Program-made: the position numbers and the translations under genes | Shown: positions 1 to 9,680 of the stretch, one piece after another | Numbering within the stretch: the stretch's first letter is position 1 | How the letters are laid out: each line of letters begins with the position of its first letter | The notes under the pieces: model-generated | Seen by the model: the letters and a program-made list of their open reading frames with translations, nothing else | The model's database searches: none | Told to the model about the DNA's origin: nothing | Assembly: GCF_034190915.1 (NCBI RefSeq) | Contig: NW_026947547.1 | Location: 496,001 to 560,000, forward strand | Length of the DNA: 64,000 bases | Direction: 5' to 3' | Source: Cavia porcellus | Taxonomy: Eukaryota > Chordata > Mammalia > Rodentia > Caviidae

Positions 1-1317
1 AGGGTTAGGTTTAGTGATGGTTATGGTTGGTTAGGGGGAGGCTTAATGTTAGGGTTACGGTTACATTTAGGTTTAGGTTAGGGTTAGGGTTAGGTTGAGG
101 TTGAGGTTTAGGTTTAGGTTTAGGTTTAGGATTAGGTTTAGGGTTAGAGTTTGGGTTAGGGCAGGAATAGATTTAAGGTTGGGTTAGGTTAGGGATAGGG
201 TTAAGTTTATGGTTAGCATTAGGTTTAGGTGTTAGGGTTAGTGTTAGGGTTTGGGTTAGGGTTAGGTATAGGATTGGGTTAATTTTCGGGTTAGGTTAGG
301 TTTAGGTTTGGATTAGGTTTAGAACCAAAGTTGGGTTAGTGTTAGGGTTAGGGTTAATGTTAAGGTTAGGGTTAACGTTTGGGTTAGGTTTAGATTAGGG
401 TTAGGCTTAGAGTTAGTGTTACGGTTACGTTTAGTGTTGGATTAGGTGTAAGTTTAGAGTTAGTGTTACGGTTATGGTTAGGGTTAGTTTAAGGTTAGGG
501 TTAGAGTTGGGGTTAGGCTTTGGGTGGGTGTAAGGTTTAGGGTTAGGGTTAGTGCTGGGGTTAGTGTTAGGCTTAGGGTTTGAGGGTCAGGTTAGTGTTG
601 GAGGTTTATGGTAATATTTAGTGTTAGGGCTCAGGTTTGGTGTAGCGGTCGGTTTAGGGTTCGGGTTAGGTTAGGTTTAGGTTTAGGGTTAGGGCTAGGA
701 TTAGGATTAGTTTTGGGTTAGAGTTAGGGTTAGGGTTAGCCTTGTGATTAGTGTTAGGGTGAGGGTGAGAGTTAGGTTAGAGTTAGGATTGGGTTAGAGT
801 TAGGGTGAGAATTAGGGTTAGGGTTAGGGTGAGAATCAAGGTCAGGTTCAGGGTTAGGGCTAGCGTTAGAGTTAGGGTTAGGTTTAGGTGTAGGGTTAGG
901 GTTGTGTTAGGGTTAGGTTTAGAGTTAGGGTTACGGTTAGGGTTTGGGCTAGGATTAATATTATTGGGTTACGGTTATGGTTAGGGTTAGGGTTACGTTT
1001 GGCTTAGGGTTAGGTTTAACGTTAGGGTTGTGTTAGTATTAGGCATAGGGTTAGTGTTAGGGTTTGGTTAGTGTAAGGGTTATGGTTAGGCTTAGCGAAA
1101 GCGTTAGTGTTAGGGTTAGTGTTGGGTTATGGTTAGAGTTTAGGTTTAGGGTTAGGGTTTAGGGTTGGTTTAGGTTTAGTCTTAGGGTTAGGGTTAGGTT
1201 TAGTTTTGGTTAGGGTTCGTTAGGGATAGGGTTAGGTTAGGGTTACGATTAGGTTTAGATTAGGGTTCGGGTAAGGCTTAGGGTTAGGGTTAGTGTTGGA
1301 TTAGAGTTAAGTTTGGT

Positions 1318-1460
1318 TTGGGTTAAGGTTAGAGTTAGGTTTATGGTCAGCATTAGGTTTAGGTGTTAGGGTTAGGTTTAGTGTTTGGGTTAGGGTTAGG
1401 TATAGGGTTGGGTTCAGTTTCGGGTCAGAGTTAGGTTTAGGGTTGGGTTAGGTTTAGAAT
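1318..1460 (+). repeat. Module A (representative copy)
   Basis: Diagnostic words TTTATGGTCAGCATTAGG, then AGGTGTTAGGG, then TATAGGGTTGGGTTC and GTTTCGGGT. Three subtypes are visible. A1, just after H, reads ATGGTTAGCATT and lacks the TCAG. A2 and A3 read ATGGTCAGCATT or ATGGTCATCATT. Examples: A1 near 204, 5831, 9807, 13228, 18405, 48415; A2 near 10207, 13617, 27003, 28140, 33768, 34177; A3 near 1338, 7273, 11344, 14569, 15828, 29277, 41686, 56506, 58027, 58997, 63840. A3 copies are preceded by GTTAGAGTTTAGG and TTTTGGTTAGGGTTCG words, linking them to the region after module C or I. Confidence 0.85.
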
Positions 1461-1734
1461 TAGGGATGTGTTAGTTTTACAATTAGGGTTGTGTTTGGGT
1501 TAGGGTTAGGGTTAGGGTTAGCGTTAAGGTTAGTTTTAGCGTTTGGGTTAAGATTAGATTAGGGTTAGGCTTAGAGTTAGGGTTAGCGTTACATTTAGTG
1601 TTCGGTTAGGTGTTGGCTTAGAGTTAGTGTTAGGGTTAGGGTTAGTTTAAGGTTAGGGTTAGAGTTTGGGTTAGGCTTGAGTGGCTGTAAGGGTTAGGGT
1701 TTGGGTTACGGCTAGGGTTAGGATTTGAGGGTTA

Positions 1735-1800
1735 GGGTTAGTGTTGGAGGGTTAGGGTAAAATTTAGGGTTAGGGCTCAGGTTAGGTGTGGCGTTGGTTT
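1735..1800 (+). repeat. Module B (representative copy)
   Basis: Diagnostic words are TTGGAGGGTTAGGGTA followed by AAAATTTAGGGTTAGGGCTC and then TAGCGTT with GGTTTAGGG. Copies lie near 611 (altered, TAATATTTAGTG), 1759, 3412, 6236, 7669, 10618, 11707, 13993, 14972, 16218, 18812, 19953, 21575, 24413, 27413, 28552, 29640, 34591, 37345, 42698, 44385 and 49215. AAAATTT is one of the few A/T runs in the window. A copies feeding into C are preceded by GTTGGATTAGGTGTAAG. Copies feeding into D are preceded by GTTCGGTTAGGTGTTGG, so two B lineages exist, each with its own context. Confidence 0.85.
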
Positions 1801-2237
1801 AGGGTTAGGGTTAGGTTAGGTTTAGGTTTAGGGTTTGGGCTAGGGTTGGGATTAGTGTTGGGTTAGAGTTAGGGTTAGGTTTACGTTTAGGATTAGGGTT
1901 AGGAGTTATGCTTACGGATAGGGTTAAGGTTAGTTTTGGATTAGGGTTAGGGTTAGTCTTGGGGTTAGCGTTAGGGTGAGGGTGAGTGTTAGGTTAGGGT
2001 TACGATTGGTTTAGAGTTAGGGTGAGGATTAGGGTTAGGGTTAGGCTGAGGAACAGGGTCAGAGTCAGGGTTAGGGCTAGTGTTAGAGTTAGGGTTAGGG
2101 TTAGGTTTAGGGTTAGGGTTGTGTTAGTGTTAGGGATAGGCTTAGTGTTAGGGTTGGGTTAGGTTTAGGGTTAGGGTTAGGGTTAGTGTTATTGGGTTAT
2201 GGTTATGGTTATGGTTAGGTTTATGGTTGGGTTTGGT

Positions 2238-2273
2238 TTAGGGTTAGGGTTAGGGTTAGGGTTAGGGTTAGGG
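2238..2273 (+). repeat. Perfect six-unit TTAGGG run
   Basis: Six uninterrupted TTAGGG hexamers. Runs of the same length lie at 9559-9594, 20421-20456, 31986-32021, 50413-50448 and 55669-55704; five-unit runs are near 12,732 and 46,245. These can form G-quadruplexes and hold tandem matches to the TTAGGGTTA core bound by vertebrate TRF-type Myb domains (known for those proteins; binding here is inferred). They are the longest clean runs I noticed. I did not search exhaustively. Confidence 0.85.
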
Positions 2274-2384
2274 TTAGGTTTATGTTTTGTGTTAGGGTTG
2301 GGTTAGGGTTAGTATTAGGGTTCGGGTTGGGTTAGTGTTAAGGTTAGAGCTAGGGTTATTGTTACGTTTGTGTTAGGTTTTGGG

Positions 2385-2600
2385 TTAGGTTATGGTTCAC
2401 CTTAGGGTTAAGGTTCGGGGTAGTGTTAGAGTTAGTGTTAGGGTTAGGGTTTCATTAGTGTTAGTGTTATGGTTCACGTTATGGTTAGGGTTGGGGTTGG
2501 GTTTAGGGTTGTGGTTAGCGATAGGTTTAGGGCAAGGTTTTGGGTTAGGGTTAGGGCTAGGGTTCGGTTTAGATTTGGTTAGGGCTGGTTAGGGTAAGTG
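2385..2600 (+). repeat. Module D (representative copy)
   Basis: Diagnostic words are TTTCATTAGTGTTAGTGTTA, then GGTTGTGGTTGGCGATAGG, CGGCAAGG or GGGCAAGG, and TTTAGATTTGGTTAGGG. The TTTCATT (or TTTCACT) word lies near 2450, 3895, 6857, 8327, 16877, 20633, 22066, 25082, 31017, 35327, 38058, 43376, 45041, 45726, 46417, 49939, 56898, 58427 and 59391 (GATTCATT). The centre holds TTGGGG repeats. This copy has AGCGATAGG and loses one TTGTGG unit relative to its duplicate at about 20,575-20,781. Confidence 0.85.
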
Positions 2601-2639
2601 TTATGCTTAGGTTTATGGGTAGGTTACGGTTAGTATTAC

Positions 2640-3010
2640 GGTTAGTGTTAGGGTTGGGTTAGGGTTAGTATTAGGGTTACATTTAGGGTTAGGGTTAGGG
2701 TTAGATTTACGTTTAGGGTTAGGGTTGGGTTTCAGGTTAGGTTTAGGGTTAGGCTTTTGGTTAGGTTTAAGTTTAGGGTTAATTTCGGGTTGGTTACGGT
2801 TGGTTAGGTTTAGGGTTAGGCTTAGGCTTAGGCTTCGGTTTAGGGTTAAGGTTAGGTTTAGTGTAAGGTTTGTGTTATTGTTAGGTTTAGGGTTAGGGTT
2901 TGGTTTAGGCCTATGGAAGGGTAAGGGTAGCGTTAGGGATAGGGTACTCTTATCGTTAGGGTTATGGTTATGGTTAGGGTTAGGGTTCATGTTGGGTTTG
3001 CTTTAGGTTA
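2640..3010 (+). repeat. Module E (representative copy)
   Basis: Ordered words: TTAGATTTACGTTTAGGG, GGGTTTCAGG, GGCTTTTGGTTAG, TTAATTTCGGG or TTAATTTAGGG, a TTAGGC cluster, AGGCCTATGG, AGGGTAAGGGTAGCG, then GGGTACTCTTATCGTTAGGG and GTTCATG or GTTCGTG. The TACTCTTAT word lies near 2945, 4391, 8840, 17388 (TACTCATCG), 21109, 22561, 25599, 31529, 35839, 38546, 42251, 43888, 46929, 47411, 50384, 51386, 54881, 57375, 59869 and 62233, with an eroded copy near 40735. On the reverse strand this module leaves a frame open for up to about 128 codons, but it reads only Asn-Pro and Thr-Leu alternations. Confidence 0.85.
2814..2842 (+). repeat. TTAGGC micro-array inside module E
   Basis: Three or so TTAGGC units in a row. 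The block recurs at the same place in E (for example near 4255, 8700, 17258, 20984, 25458, 35700, 38418, 50245, 57236, 59728) with differing unit number, from two to four. This shows local slippage. TTAGGC is the nematode telomere hexamer, but here it is only a local variant embedded in TTAGGG DNA. Confidence 0.8.
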
Positions 3011-3164
3011 GGCTTAGGGTTATTTTAGGGTTTCTGTTGGGGTTGGGTTTGGGTTTCAGGTTAGGGTTAGTTTTAGGGTTATGGTTAGGGTTAGGGTAGG
3101 GTTAGTGTCAGGGATAGGGTTAGGATTGGGTTAGTGTTAGGGTTAGGGTTAGTTTTAAGTTTGG

Positions 3165-3330
3165 GTTAGGGTAGGGTTTGCGGTTGTGTTTCGTTTTGGG
3201 GTTGGCGTTGTGGTTTGGGTTAGGGTAAGTGCTAGGTTTAGGGTTAGGGTTAGGTTTGGTTATGGTTGGTTAGGCTTTGTGTTAGGGTTAGGCTTAGCAT
3301 TAGGCTTAGGGTTAGGGTTCGGCTTAGGGT
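3165..3330 (+). repeat. Module F (representative copy)
   Basis: Diagnostic words: GGGTAGGGTTTGCGGTTGTG, TTTCGGTTTGGGGTTGGCG, TAAGTGCTAGGG, TTAGGTTTGGTTAGGG, then the tail TTAGCATTAGGCTTAGGG and GTAAGGCTTAGG. Copies lie near 3181, 4644, 9105, 17650, 21345, 22815, 25855, 31771, 32130, 36010, 42505, 44140, 51640, 52752, 55130, 57627, 60121 and 62480. The tail, with TTAGCATTAGGC, also occurs without the head wherever a recombinant H is present (see the 470 bp unit entry). Confidence 0.8.
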
Positions 3331-5187
3331 TAGGGTTACGTTTTGGGTTAGTGTTAGGGTTAGGGTTGGGTTAGGGTTTGAGGGTTAGGGTTAGTGTTGG
3401 AGGGTTAGGGCAAAATTTAGGGTTAGGGCTCCGGATAGGTGTAGCGTTGGTTTAGGGTTAGGGTTAGGTTAGGTTTAGTTTTAGGGTTAGGGCTAGGGTT
3501 AGGATTAGTTTTGGGTTACAGTTAGGGTTAGGGTTAGGTTTACGGTTAGGATTAGGGTTAGGGGTTATGCTTATGGATAGGGTTAGGGTTAGTTTTGGGT
3601 TAGGGTTAAGGTTAGCCTTGGTGTTAGTGTTAGAGTGAGGGTGAGGGTTAGGTTAGGGTTAGGGTTAGGGGTTAGCATTAGGGTTAGGGTTAGGGTTAGG
3701 GTTAGGTTTAGATTAGGGTTAGGGTTAGGGTTATGTTTTGGGTTAGGGTTGGCTTAGGGTTAGTATTAGGGTTCGGGTTGGGTTAGTGTTAGGGTTAGGG
3801 TTAGGGTTAGGGTTACTTTTGGGTTAGGTTTTGGTTTAGGTTATGGTTAGGGTTAGGGTTAAGCTTAGGGATAGTGTTAGAGTGAGGGTTAGGGTTTCAT
3901 TAGTGTTAGTGTTATGGTTGGGGTTATGGTTAGTGTTGAGGTTGGGGTTAGGGTTGTGGTTGTGGTTGGCGATAGGTTTACAGCAAGGTTTAGGGATAGG
4001 GTTAGGGTTAGGGTACGGTTTAGATTTGGTTAGGGTTGGTTAGGGTAAGTGTTAGGCTTAGGTTTATGTGTAGGGTATGGTTAGTGTTAGGGTTAGGGTT
4101 AGGGTTGGGTTAGGGTTAGTGTTAGGGTTACAGTTAGGGTTAGGGTTAGGGTTAGATTTACGTTTAGGGTTAGGGTTGGGTTTCAGGTTAGGGTTAGGGT
4201 TAGGCTTTTGTTTAGATTTAAGTTTAGGGTTGGTTTCGGTTGGTTAGGGTTAGGGTTAGGCTTAGGCTTAGGTTTAGAATTAGGGTTACTTTTAGAGTTA
4301 GGTTTAGTGTCAGGGTTGTGTTACGGTTAGGGATAGGGTTAGGGTTAGGTTTAGGCCTATGGTAGGGTAAGGGTAGCGTTAGGGTTAGGGTACTCTTATC
4401 GTTAGGTTTATGGTTATGGTTAGGGTTCGTGTTGGGGTAGGTATAGGGTTAGGGTTAGGTTTGGTTAGGGTTGCTGTTGGGGTTGTGGTTCAGGTTGGGG
4501 TTGGGGTTTGGTTTGCGTTTAAGGAAAGGGTTATGTTTAGGTTTAGGTTTAGGGTTAGGGTAGGGTTAGGGTTAGGGATAGGGTTAGGGTTGTGTTAGTG
4601 TTAGTGTTAGGGATAGGTTTAGGGTTGTGTTAGGGTAGGGTTTGAGGTTGTGTTTCGGTTTGGGGTTGGCGTTGGGGTTTGGGTTAGGGTAAGTGCTAGG
4701 GTTTGGGTTAGGGTTAGGTTTGGTTAGGGTTTGTTAGGCTTAGTGTTAGGGTTAGGGTTAGCATTAGCCTTAGGGTTAGGGTAAGGCTTAGGGTTAGGGT
4801 TACGGTTTGGGTTAGTGTTAGGGTTGGGTTAGGGTAAGTGTTAGGTTTAGGGTTAGGGTTCGAGTTAGGGTTAGGAATAGGGATAAGGGTTAGGGTTAGG
4901 GTTAGGGTTGGGTTAGGGTCAGGGTTAGCGTTAGGCTCAGAGCTAGGGTTAGGATTAGAGATAGGGTTAGATTTAGTGTTAGTGTTAGAGTTAGGGTTGG
5001 ATTAGGTTTTATTGTTTAGGTTAGGGTTAGGTTTAGGCTTTGGCTTAGGGTCAGGGTAGGGTTAGGGTTAGCGTTGGGTTAGGGTTAGGGTCAGGGTTAG
5101 GGTAAGTGTTAGGTTTTGGGTTAGAGGTTAATGTTAGGGTTAAGGTTAGGGTTGTGTTAGGGTTAATCTTAGTGTTCGGGTTAGGTT

Positions 5188-5657
5188 TAGTGATGGTTAG
5201 GGTTGGTTAAGGTTAGGTTTAGCATTAATCTTAGGGTTAGGGTAAGGCTTATTGTTAGGGTTACGGTTTGGGTTAGTGTTAGGGTTAGGGTTGGTTTAGG
5301 GTAAATTTTAGGGTTAGGGTTAGGGTTCGACCTAGGTTTAGGATTTTTCAGGGTTAAGGTTAGGGTTAGGGTTACGGTTGGGTTAGGGTTAGGGTTAGGG
5401 TCAGTGTTAGCGTTAGGCTTAGAGCTAGGTTTAGGATTAGGGTTAGGGTTAGGGTTAGGGTTAGGTTTGGGTTAGGTTTTATTGTTTGGGTTAGTGTTAG
5501 GTTTAGTCTTTGGGTTAGGGTCAAGGTTAGGATTAGGGTTAGCGTTGCGTTAGGGTTAGGTTCAGGGATATGGTTAGTGTTAGGTTTAGGGTTAGGGGAT
5601 AGGGTTAGGGTTAGGGTTAGGGTTGGTTAGGGTCAGCCTTAGGCTTAGGGTTAGGTT
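5188..5657 (+). repeat. Short 470 bp H/F-tail/G unit
   Basis: H at 5188 runs directly into the module F tail (TTAGCATTAATC here, normally TTAGCATTAGGC) and then G at 5477, returning to H at 5658. Everything from A to E is missing. This copy contains an odd word, GGATTTTTCAGGG near 5341, where its duplicate near 23,515 reads GATTAGGGGTCAGGG. Confidence 0.85.
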
Positions 5658-8600
5658 TAGTGATGGTTAGGGTTGGTTAGGGGTAGGCTTAAGGTTAGGG
5701 TTACGGTTACATTTAGGTTTAGGTTAGGGTTAGGATTAGGTTTTGGGTTAGATTTAGGTTTAGGTTTAGTGTTAGAGTTTGGGTTAGGGTAGGAAACGAG
5801 TTAAGGTTGGGTTGGGTTAGGGATAGGGTTAAGTTCATGGTTAGCATTAGGTTTAGGTGTTAGGGTTAGGGTTAGTGTTTGGGTTAAGGTTAGGTATAGG
5901 GTTGGGTTTGTTTTCGGGTTAGAGTTATTTTTAGGGTTGGGTTAGGTTTAGAATTAGGGTTGGGTTTGGGTAAGGGTTAGGGTTAGGGTTAGCGTTAAGG
6001 TTAGGTTTTGCGTTTGGGTTAGGGTTAGATTAGGGTTATGCTTAGAGTTAGGGTTAGGGTTACGTTTATTGTTCGGTTAGGTGTTGGCTTAGAGTTAGTG
6101 TTAGGGTTAGGGTTAGTTTAAGGTTAGGGTTCGAGTTGGGGTTAGGCTTGAGTGGGTGTAAGGGTTAGGGTTAGGGTTAGGGTTAGGTCTAGGGTTAGGG
6201 TTTGAGGGTTAGGGTTAATGTTGGAGGGTTAGGGTAAAATTTAGGGTTAGGGCTCGGGTTAGTTGTAGCGTTGGTTTAGGGTTATGGTTAGGTTAGGTTT
6301 AGGTTTAGGGTTCGGGCTAGGGTGAGGATTAGTTTTGGGTTAGAGTTAGGGTTAGGATTAGGTTTACGGTTAGGATTAGGGTTAGGAGTTATGCTTATGG
6401 ATAGGGTTAAGTTTAGTTTTGGATTAGGGTTAGGGTTAGCCTTGGGGTTAGCATTAGGGTGAGGGTGAGGGTTAGGTTAGGGTTAGGATTGGTTTAGAGT
6501 TATGGTGAGTATTAGGGTTAGGGTTAGGGTGAGGATCAGGTTCAGAGTCAGGGTTAGGGCTAGTGTTAGAGTTAGGGTTAGGGTTAGTTTTAGTGTTAGG
6601 GTTGTGTTAGTGTTAGGGATAGGGTTAGTGTTAGGGTTGGGTAAGGTTTAGGGTTAGGGTCAATGTTATTGGGTTATGGTTAGGGTTATGGTTAGGTTTA
6701 TGGTTGGGTTTGGGTTAGGGTTAGGGTTAGGGTTAGGGTTATGTTTTGGGTTAGGGTTGGGTTAGGGTTACGTTTGGGTTAGGTTTTGTGTTAGGTTATG
6801 GTTAGGGTTAGGGTTAAGTTTAGGGGTTGTGTTAGAGTTACTGTTAGGGTTAGGGTTTCACTATTGTTGGTGTTATTATTCGGTTTATGGTTAGAGTTGG
6901 GGTTGGGGTTAGGGTCGTGGTTGTGTTTGGCGGTAGGTTTACGGCAAGGTTTAGGGATAGGGTTAGTGTTAGGGTATGGTCTAGATTTGGTTAGGGTTGG
7001 TTAGGGTAAGTGTTAGGCTTAGGTTTATGGGTAGGGTAGGGTTAGGGTTAGGGTTAGTGTTTGGGTTGGGTTAGGGTTAGTGTTAGGGTTAAAGTTAGGG
7101 TTAAGGTTAGGGTTAGATTTAGGGTTAGGGTTAGGTTCAGTTTTGGTTATTGTTCTTTAGGGATAGGGTTAGGGTTCGGGTTACGGTTAGGTTTAGATTA
7201 GGGGCGGGTTAGGCTTAGGGTTAGGGTTAGGGTTGGGATTAGAGTTAAGGTTGGTTTGGGTTAAGGTTAGGGTTAGGTTTATGGTCAGCATTAAGTTTAG
7301 GTGTTAGGGTTAGGGTTCGTGTTTGGGTTAGGGTTAGGTATAGGGTTGGGTTCGGTTTAGGGTTAGAGTTAGTTTTAGGGTTGGGTTAGGTTAAGAATTA
7401 GGGTTGGGTTAGGGTTAGGGTTAGCGTTAAGGTTAGGTTTAGGGTTTGGGTTAGGGTTAGATTAAGGTTAGGATTAGAGTTAGGGTTAGGTTTACGTTTA
7501 GTGTTCGGTTAGGTGTTGGCTTAGAGTTAGTGTTAGTGTTAGGGTTAGTTTAAGGTTAGGGTTAGAGTTTGGGTTAGGCTTGAGTGGGTGTAAGCGTTAA
7601 GGTTAGGGTTAGGGCTAGGGTCAGGGTTTGAGGGTTAGGGTTAGTGTTGGAGGGTTAGGGTAAAATTTAGTGTTAGGGCTCGGGTTAGGTGCAGCGTTGG
7701 TTTAGGGTTATGGTTAGGTTAGGTTTAGGTTTAGGGTTTGGGCTAGGGTTAGGATTAGTGTTGGGTTAGAGTTAGGGTTAGGGTTAGGTTTACGGTTAGG
7801 ATTAGGTTTAGGGGTTATGCTTATGGATAGGGTTAAGGTTAGTTTTGGATTAGGGTTAGGGTTAGACTTGGGGTTAGCGTTAGGGTGAGGGTGAGGGTTA
7901 GGTTAGGGTTAGGATTGGTTTAGAGTTAGGGTGAGGATTAGGGTTAGGGTTAGGGTGAGGAACAGGGTTAGAGTCAGGGTTAGGGCTATTGTTAGAGTTA
8001 GGGTTAGGATTAGGTTTAGGGTTAGGGTTGTGTTAGTGTTAGGGAAAGGGTTAGTGTTAGATTTGGGTTATGGTTAGGGTTAGGTTTAGGGTTAGTGTTA
8101 TTGGGTTATGTTTAGGGTTATGGTTAGGTTTATGGTTGGGGTTGGTTTAGGGTTAGGGTTATGTTTTGGGTTAGGGTTGGGTTAGGGTTAGTATTAGGGT
8201 TCACGTTGGGTTAGTGTTAGGGTTAGGGCTAGGGTTAGGGTTACGTTTGATTTAGGTTTTGGGTTATGTTATGGTTAGGGTTAGGGTTAAGGTTAGGTGT
8301 AGTGTTAGAGTTAGTGTTAGGGTTAGTGTTTCACTAGTGTTAGTGTTATGGTTCGGGTTATGGTTAGGGTTGGGGTTGGGGTTAGGGTCGTGTTTGTGAT
8401 GGGGGTTGGTTACGGCAAGGTTTAGCGATAGGGTTTGGTTTAGGGTACCTTTTAGATTTGGTTAGGGTTGGTTAGGGTAAGTGTTAGGCTTAGGTGTATG
8501 GGTAGAGTAGGGTTAGTGTTATTGATAGGGTTAGGGTTGGGTTAGGGTTAGTGTTAGGGTTACAGTTAGGGTTAGGGTTAGGGTTAGATTTACGTTTAGG

Positions 8601-9630
8601 GTTAGGTTTGTGTTTCAGGTTAGGGTTAGGGTTAGGCTTTTGGTTAGCTTTAAGTTTAGGGTTAATTTAGGGTTGGTTTCGGGTGGTTAGGTTTAGGGAT
8701 AGGCTTAGGCTTAGGCTTAGGTTTAGAGTTAGGGTTACATTTTGAGTTAGGTTTAGTTTCAGGGTTGTGTTACGTTTAGGGTTAGGGTTAGGGTTAGGTT
8801 TAGGCCTATGGTAGGGTAAGGGTAGCGTTAGGGTTAGGGTACTCTTATCGTTAGGGTTATGGTTATGGTTAGGGTTAGGGTTCATGTTGGGTTAGGTATA
8901 GGGTTAGGGTTAGGGTTGGGTTAGGGTTGCTGTTGGTGTTGTGGTTCAGGTTGGGGTTGGGGTTGGGTTTGGCTTTAAGGTTAGGGTTAGGTTTAGGGTT
9001 AGGTTTAGAGTAGGGTTAGGGTTAGGGATATGGTTAGGCTTGGGTTACGTTTAGGGTTAGGGGTAGGTTTAGGGTTGGGTTAGGGTAGGGTTTGCGGTTG
9101 TGTTTCGATTTGGGGTTGGCGTTGGGGTTTGGGTTAGGTTAAGTGCTAGGGTTAGGGCTAGGGTTAGGGTTAGGTTTGGTTAGGGTTGGTTAGGCTTAGT
9201 GTTAGGGTTAGGGTTAGCATTAGGCTTAGGGTTAGGGTAAGACTTAGGGTTAGGGTTACGGTTTGGGTTAGTGTTAGCTTTATGGTGGGGTTAGGGCTAG
9301 TGTTAGGGTTAGGTTTCGGGTTCGAGTTAGGGATAGGATTAGGGGTTAGGTTTAGGATTAGGGTTAGGTTTTGGGTTGGGTTAGGGTTATGTTAGGGTCA
9401 GGGTTAGCGTGAGTGTTAGAGCTAGGTTTAGGATTAGAGATAGGATTAGATTTAGTGTTAGTGTTAGGGTTAGGGTTGTGTTAGGTTTTATTGTTTGGGT
9501 TACGGTTAGGGTTAGGCTTGGGGTTAGCGTCAGGGTTAGGGTTAGGGTTTGCGTTGGGTTAGGGTTAGGGTTAGGGTTAGGGTTAGGGTTAGGGTTGGGT
9601 TAGGGTCAGCCTTTGGGTTAGGGTTAGGTT
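5658..9630 (+). repeat. Cycle 2: H-A1-B-D-A3-B-D-E-F-G
   Basis: Words: H 5658, A1 5831 (TTCATGGTTAGCATT), B 6236, D 6857, A3 7273, B 7669, D 8327, E 8840, F 9105, G 9486. Module C is absent. The first D is cut short and followed by A3 near 7140, so a round of about 1.43 kb (B to B, 6236 to 7669) is present twice. The related stretch at 23,831-26,426 has a single round. No gene is present. Confidence 0.8.
9395..9520 (+). repeat. Module G (representative copy)
   Basis: Diagnostic words: GTTAGAGCTAGG, ATTAGAGATAGGATTAGG, TTTAGTGTTAGTG, then GGTTTTATTGTTTGGG, leading to GGCTTTGGGTTAGGGTCAGG and on to H. The TTTTATTGTTT word lies near 5007, 5477, 9486, 12388, 12873, 18032, 23177, 23650, 26245, 30321, 30807, 32540, 33024, 36334, 47296, 47902, 50791, 51271 (ATTATTT), 51979, 53146, 54286, 54767, 55547, 56033, 60516, 61638, 62118, 62899 and 63373. 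It is the most repeated diagnostic word in the window and is concentrated after 50 kb. Confidence 0.85.
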
Positions 9631-9680
9631 TAGTGATGGTTAGGGTTGGTTAGGGATAGGCTTAAGGTTAGGGTTACAGT
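9598..9680 (+). repeat. Module H (representative copy)
   Basis: Diagnostic word TTTAGTGATGG, usually preceded by GTTAGCCTTAGGG or GTTAACCTTAGGG and followed by TTAGGGTTGGTTAGG. In the long form it continues GGGTAGGCTTAAGG. Copies of the word lie near 12, 5188, 5658, 9631, 12571, 13048 (GATTG variant), 18208, 23358, 23831, 26427, 30502, 32722 (shortened), 33199 (GATTG), 36511 (GCGATGG), 48065, 48236, 50979, 52161, 53328, 54474, 55740, 60698, 61826 and 63081. It is used here as the start of each cycle because it is well conserved and spaced at multi-kilobase intervals on the left and at 0.5-1.3 kb on the right. Confidence 0.85.

Larger units (their letters stand above)
1..5187 (+). repeat. Higher-order cycle 1: H-A1-B-C-A3-B-D-E-F-B-D-E-F-G
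   Basis: Module words in order: H 12, A1 204, altered B 611, C 954, A3 1338, B 1759, D 2450, E 2945, F 3181, second B 3412, D 3895, E 4391, F 4644, G 5007. The second B-D-E-F set is an internal extra round of about 1.45 kb, entered by an F-to-B junction near 3370-3385. No gene is present. The same arrangement, extra round included, recurs at 18,197-23,357. Confidence 0.85.

Noticed and set aside
2940..2965. TACTCTTATC word and AGGCCTATGG as a promoter or binding site
   Set aside because: They are well conserved between E copies, but so are all module words. Conservation is explained by recent copying, and no independent signal such as a downstream transcript unit is present.
2613..2990. Reverse-strand open frame of about 125 codons, also present at 20,768-21,154 and, shorter, at 8,667-8,885 and 25,426-25,644
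   Set aside because: It reads Asn-Pro and Thr-Leu alternations, the translation of CCCTAA in its two stop-free frames. It is repeated only because module E is repeated. There is no start context, domain or codon signal.
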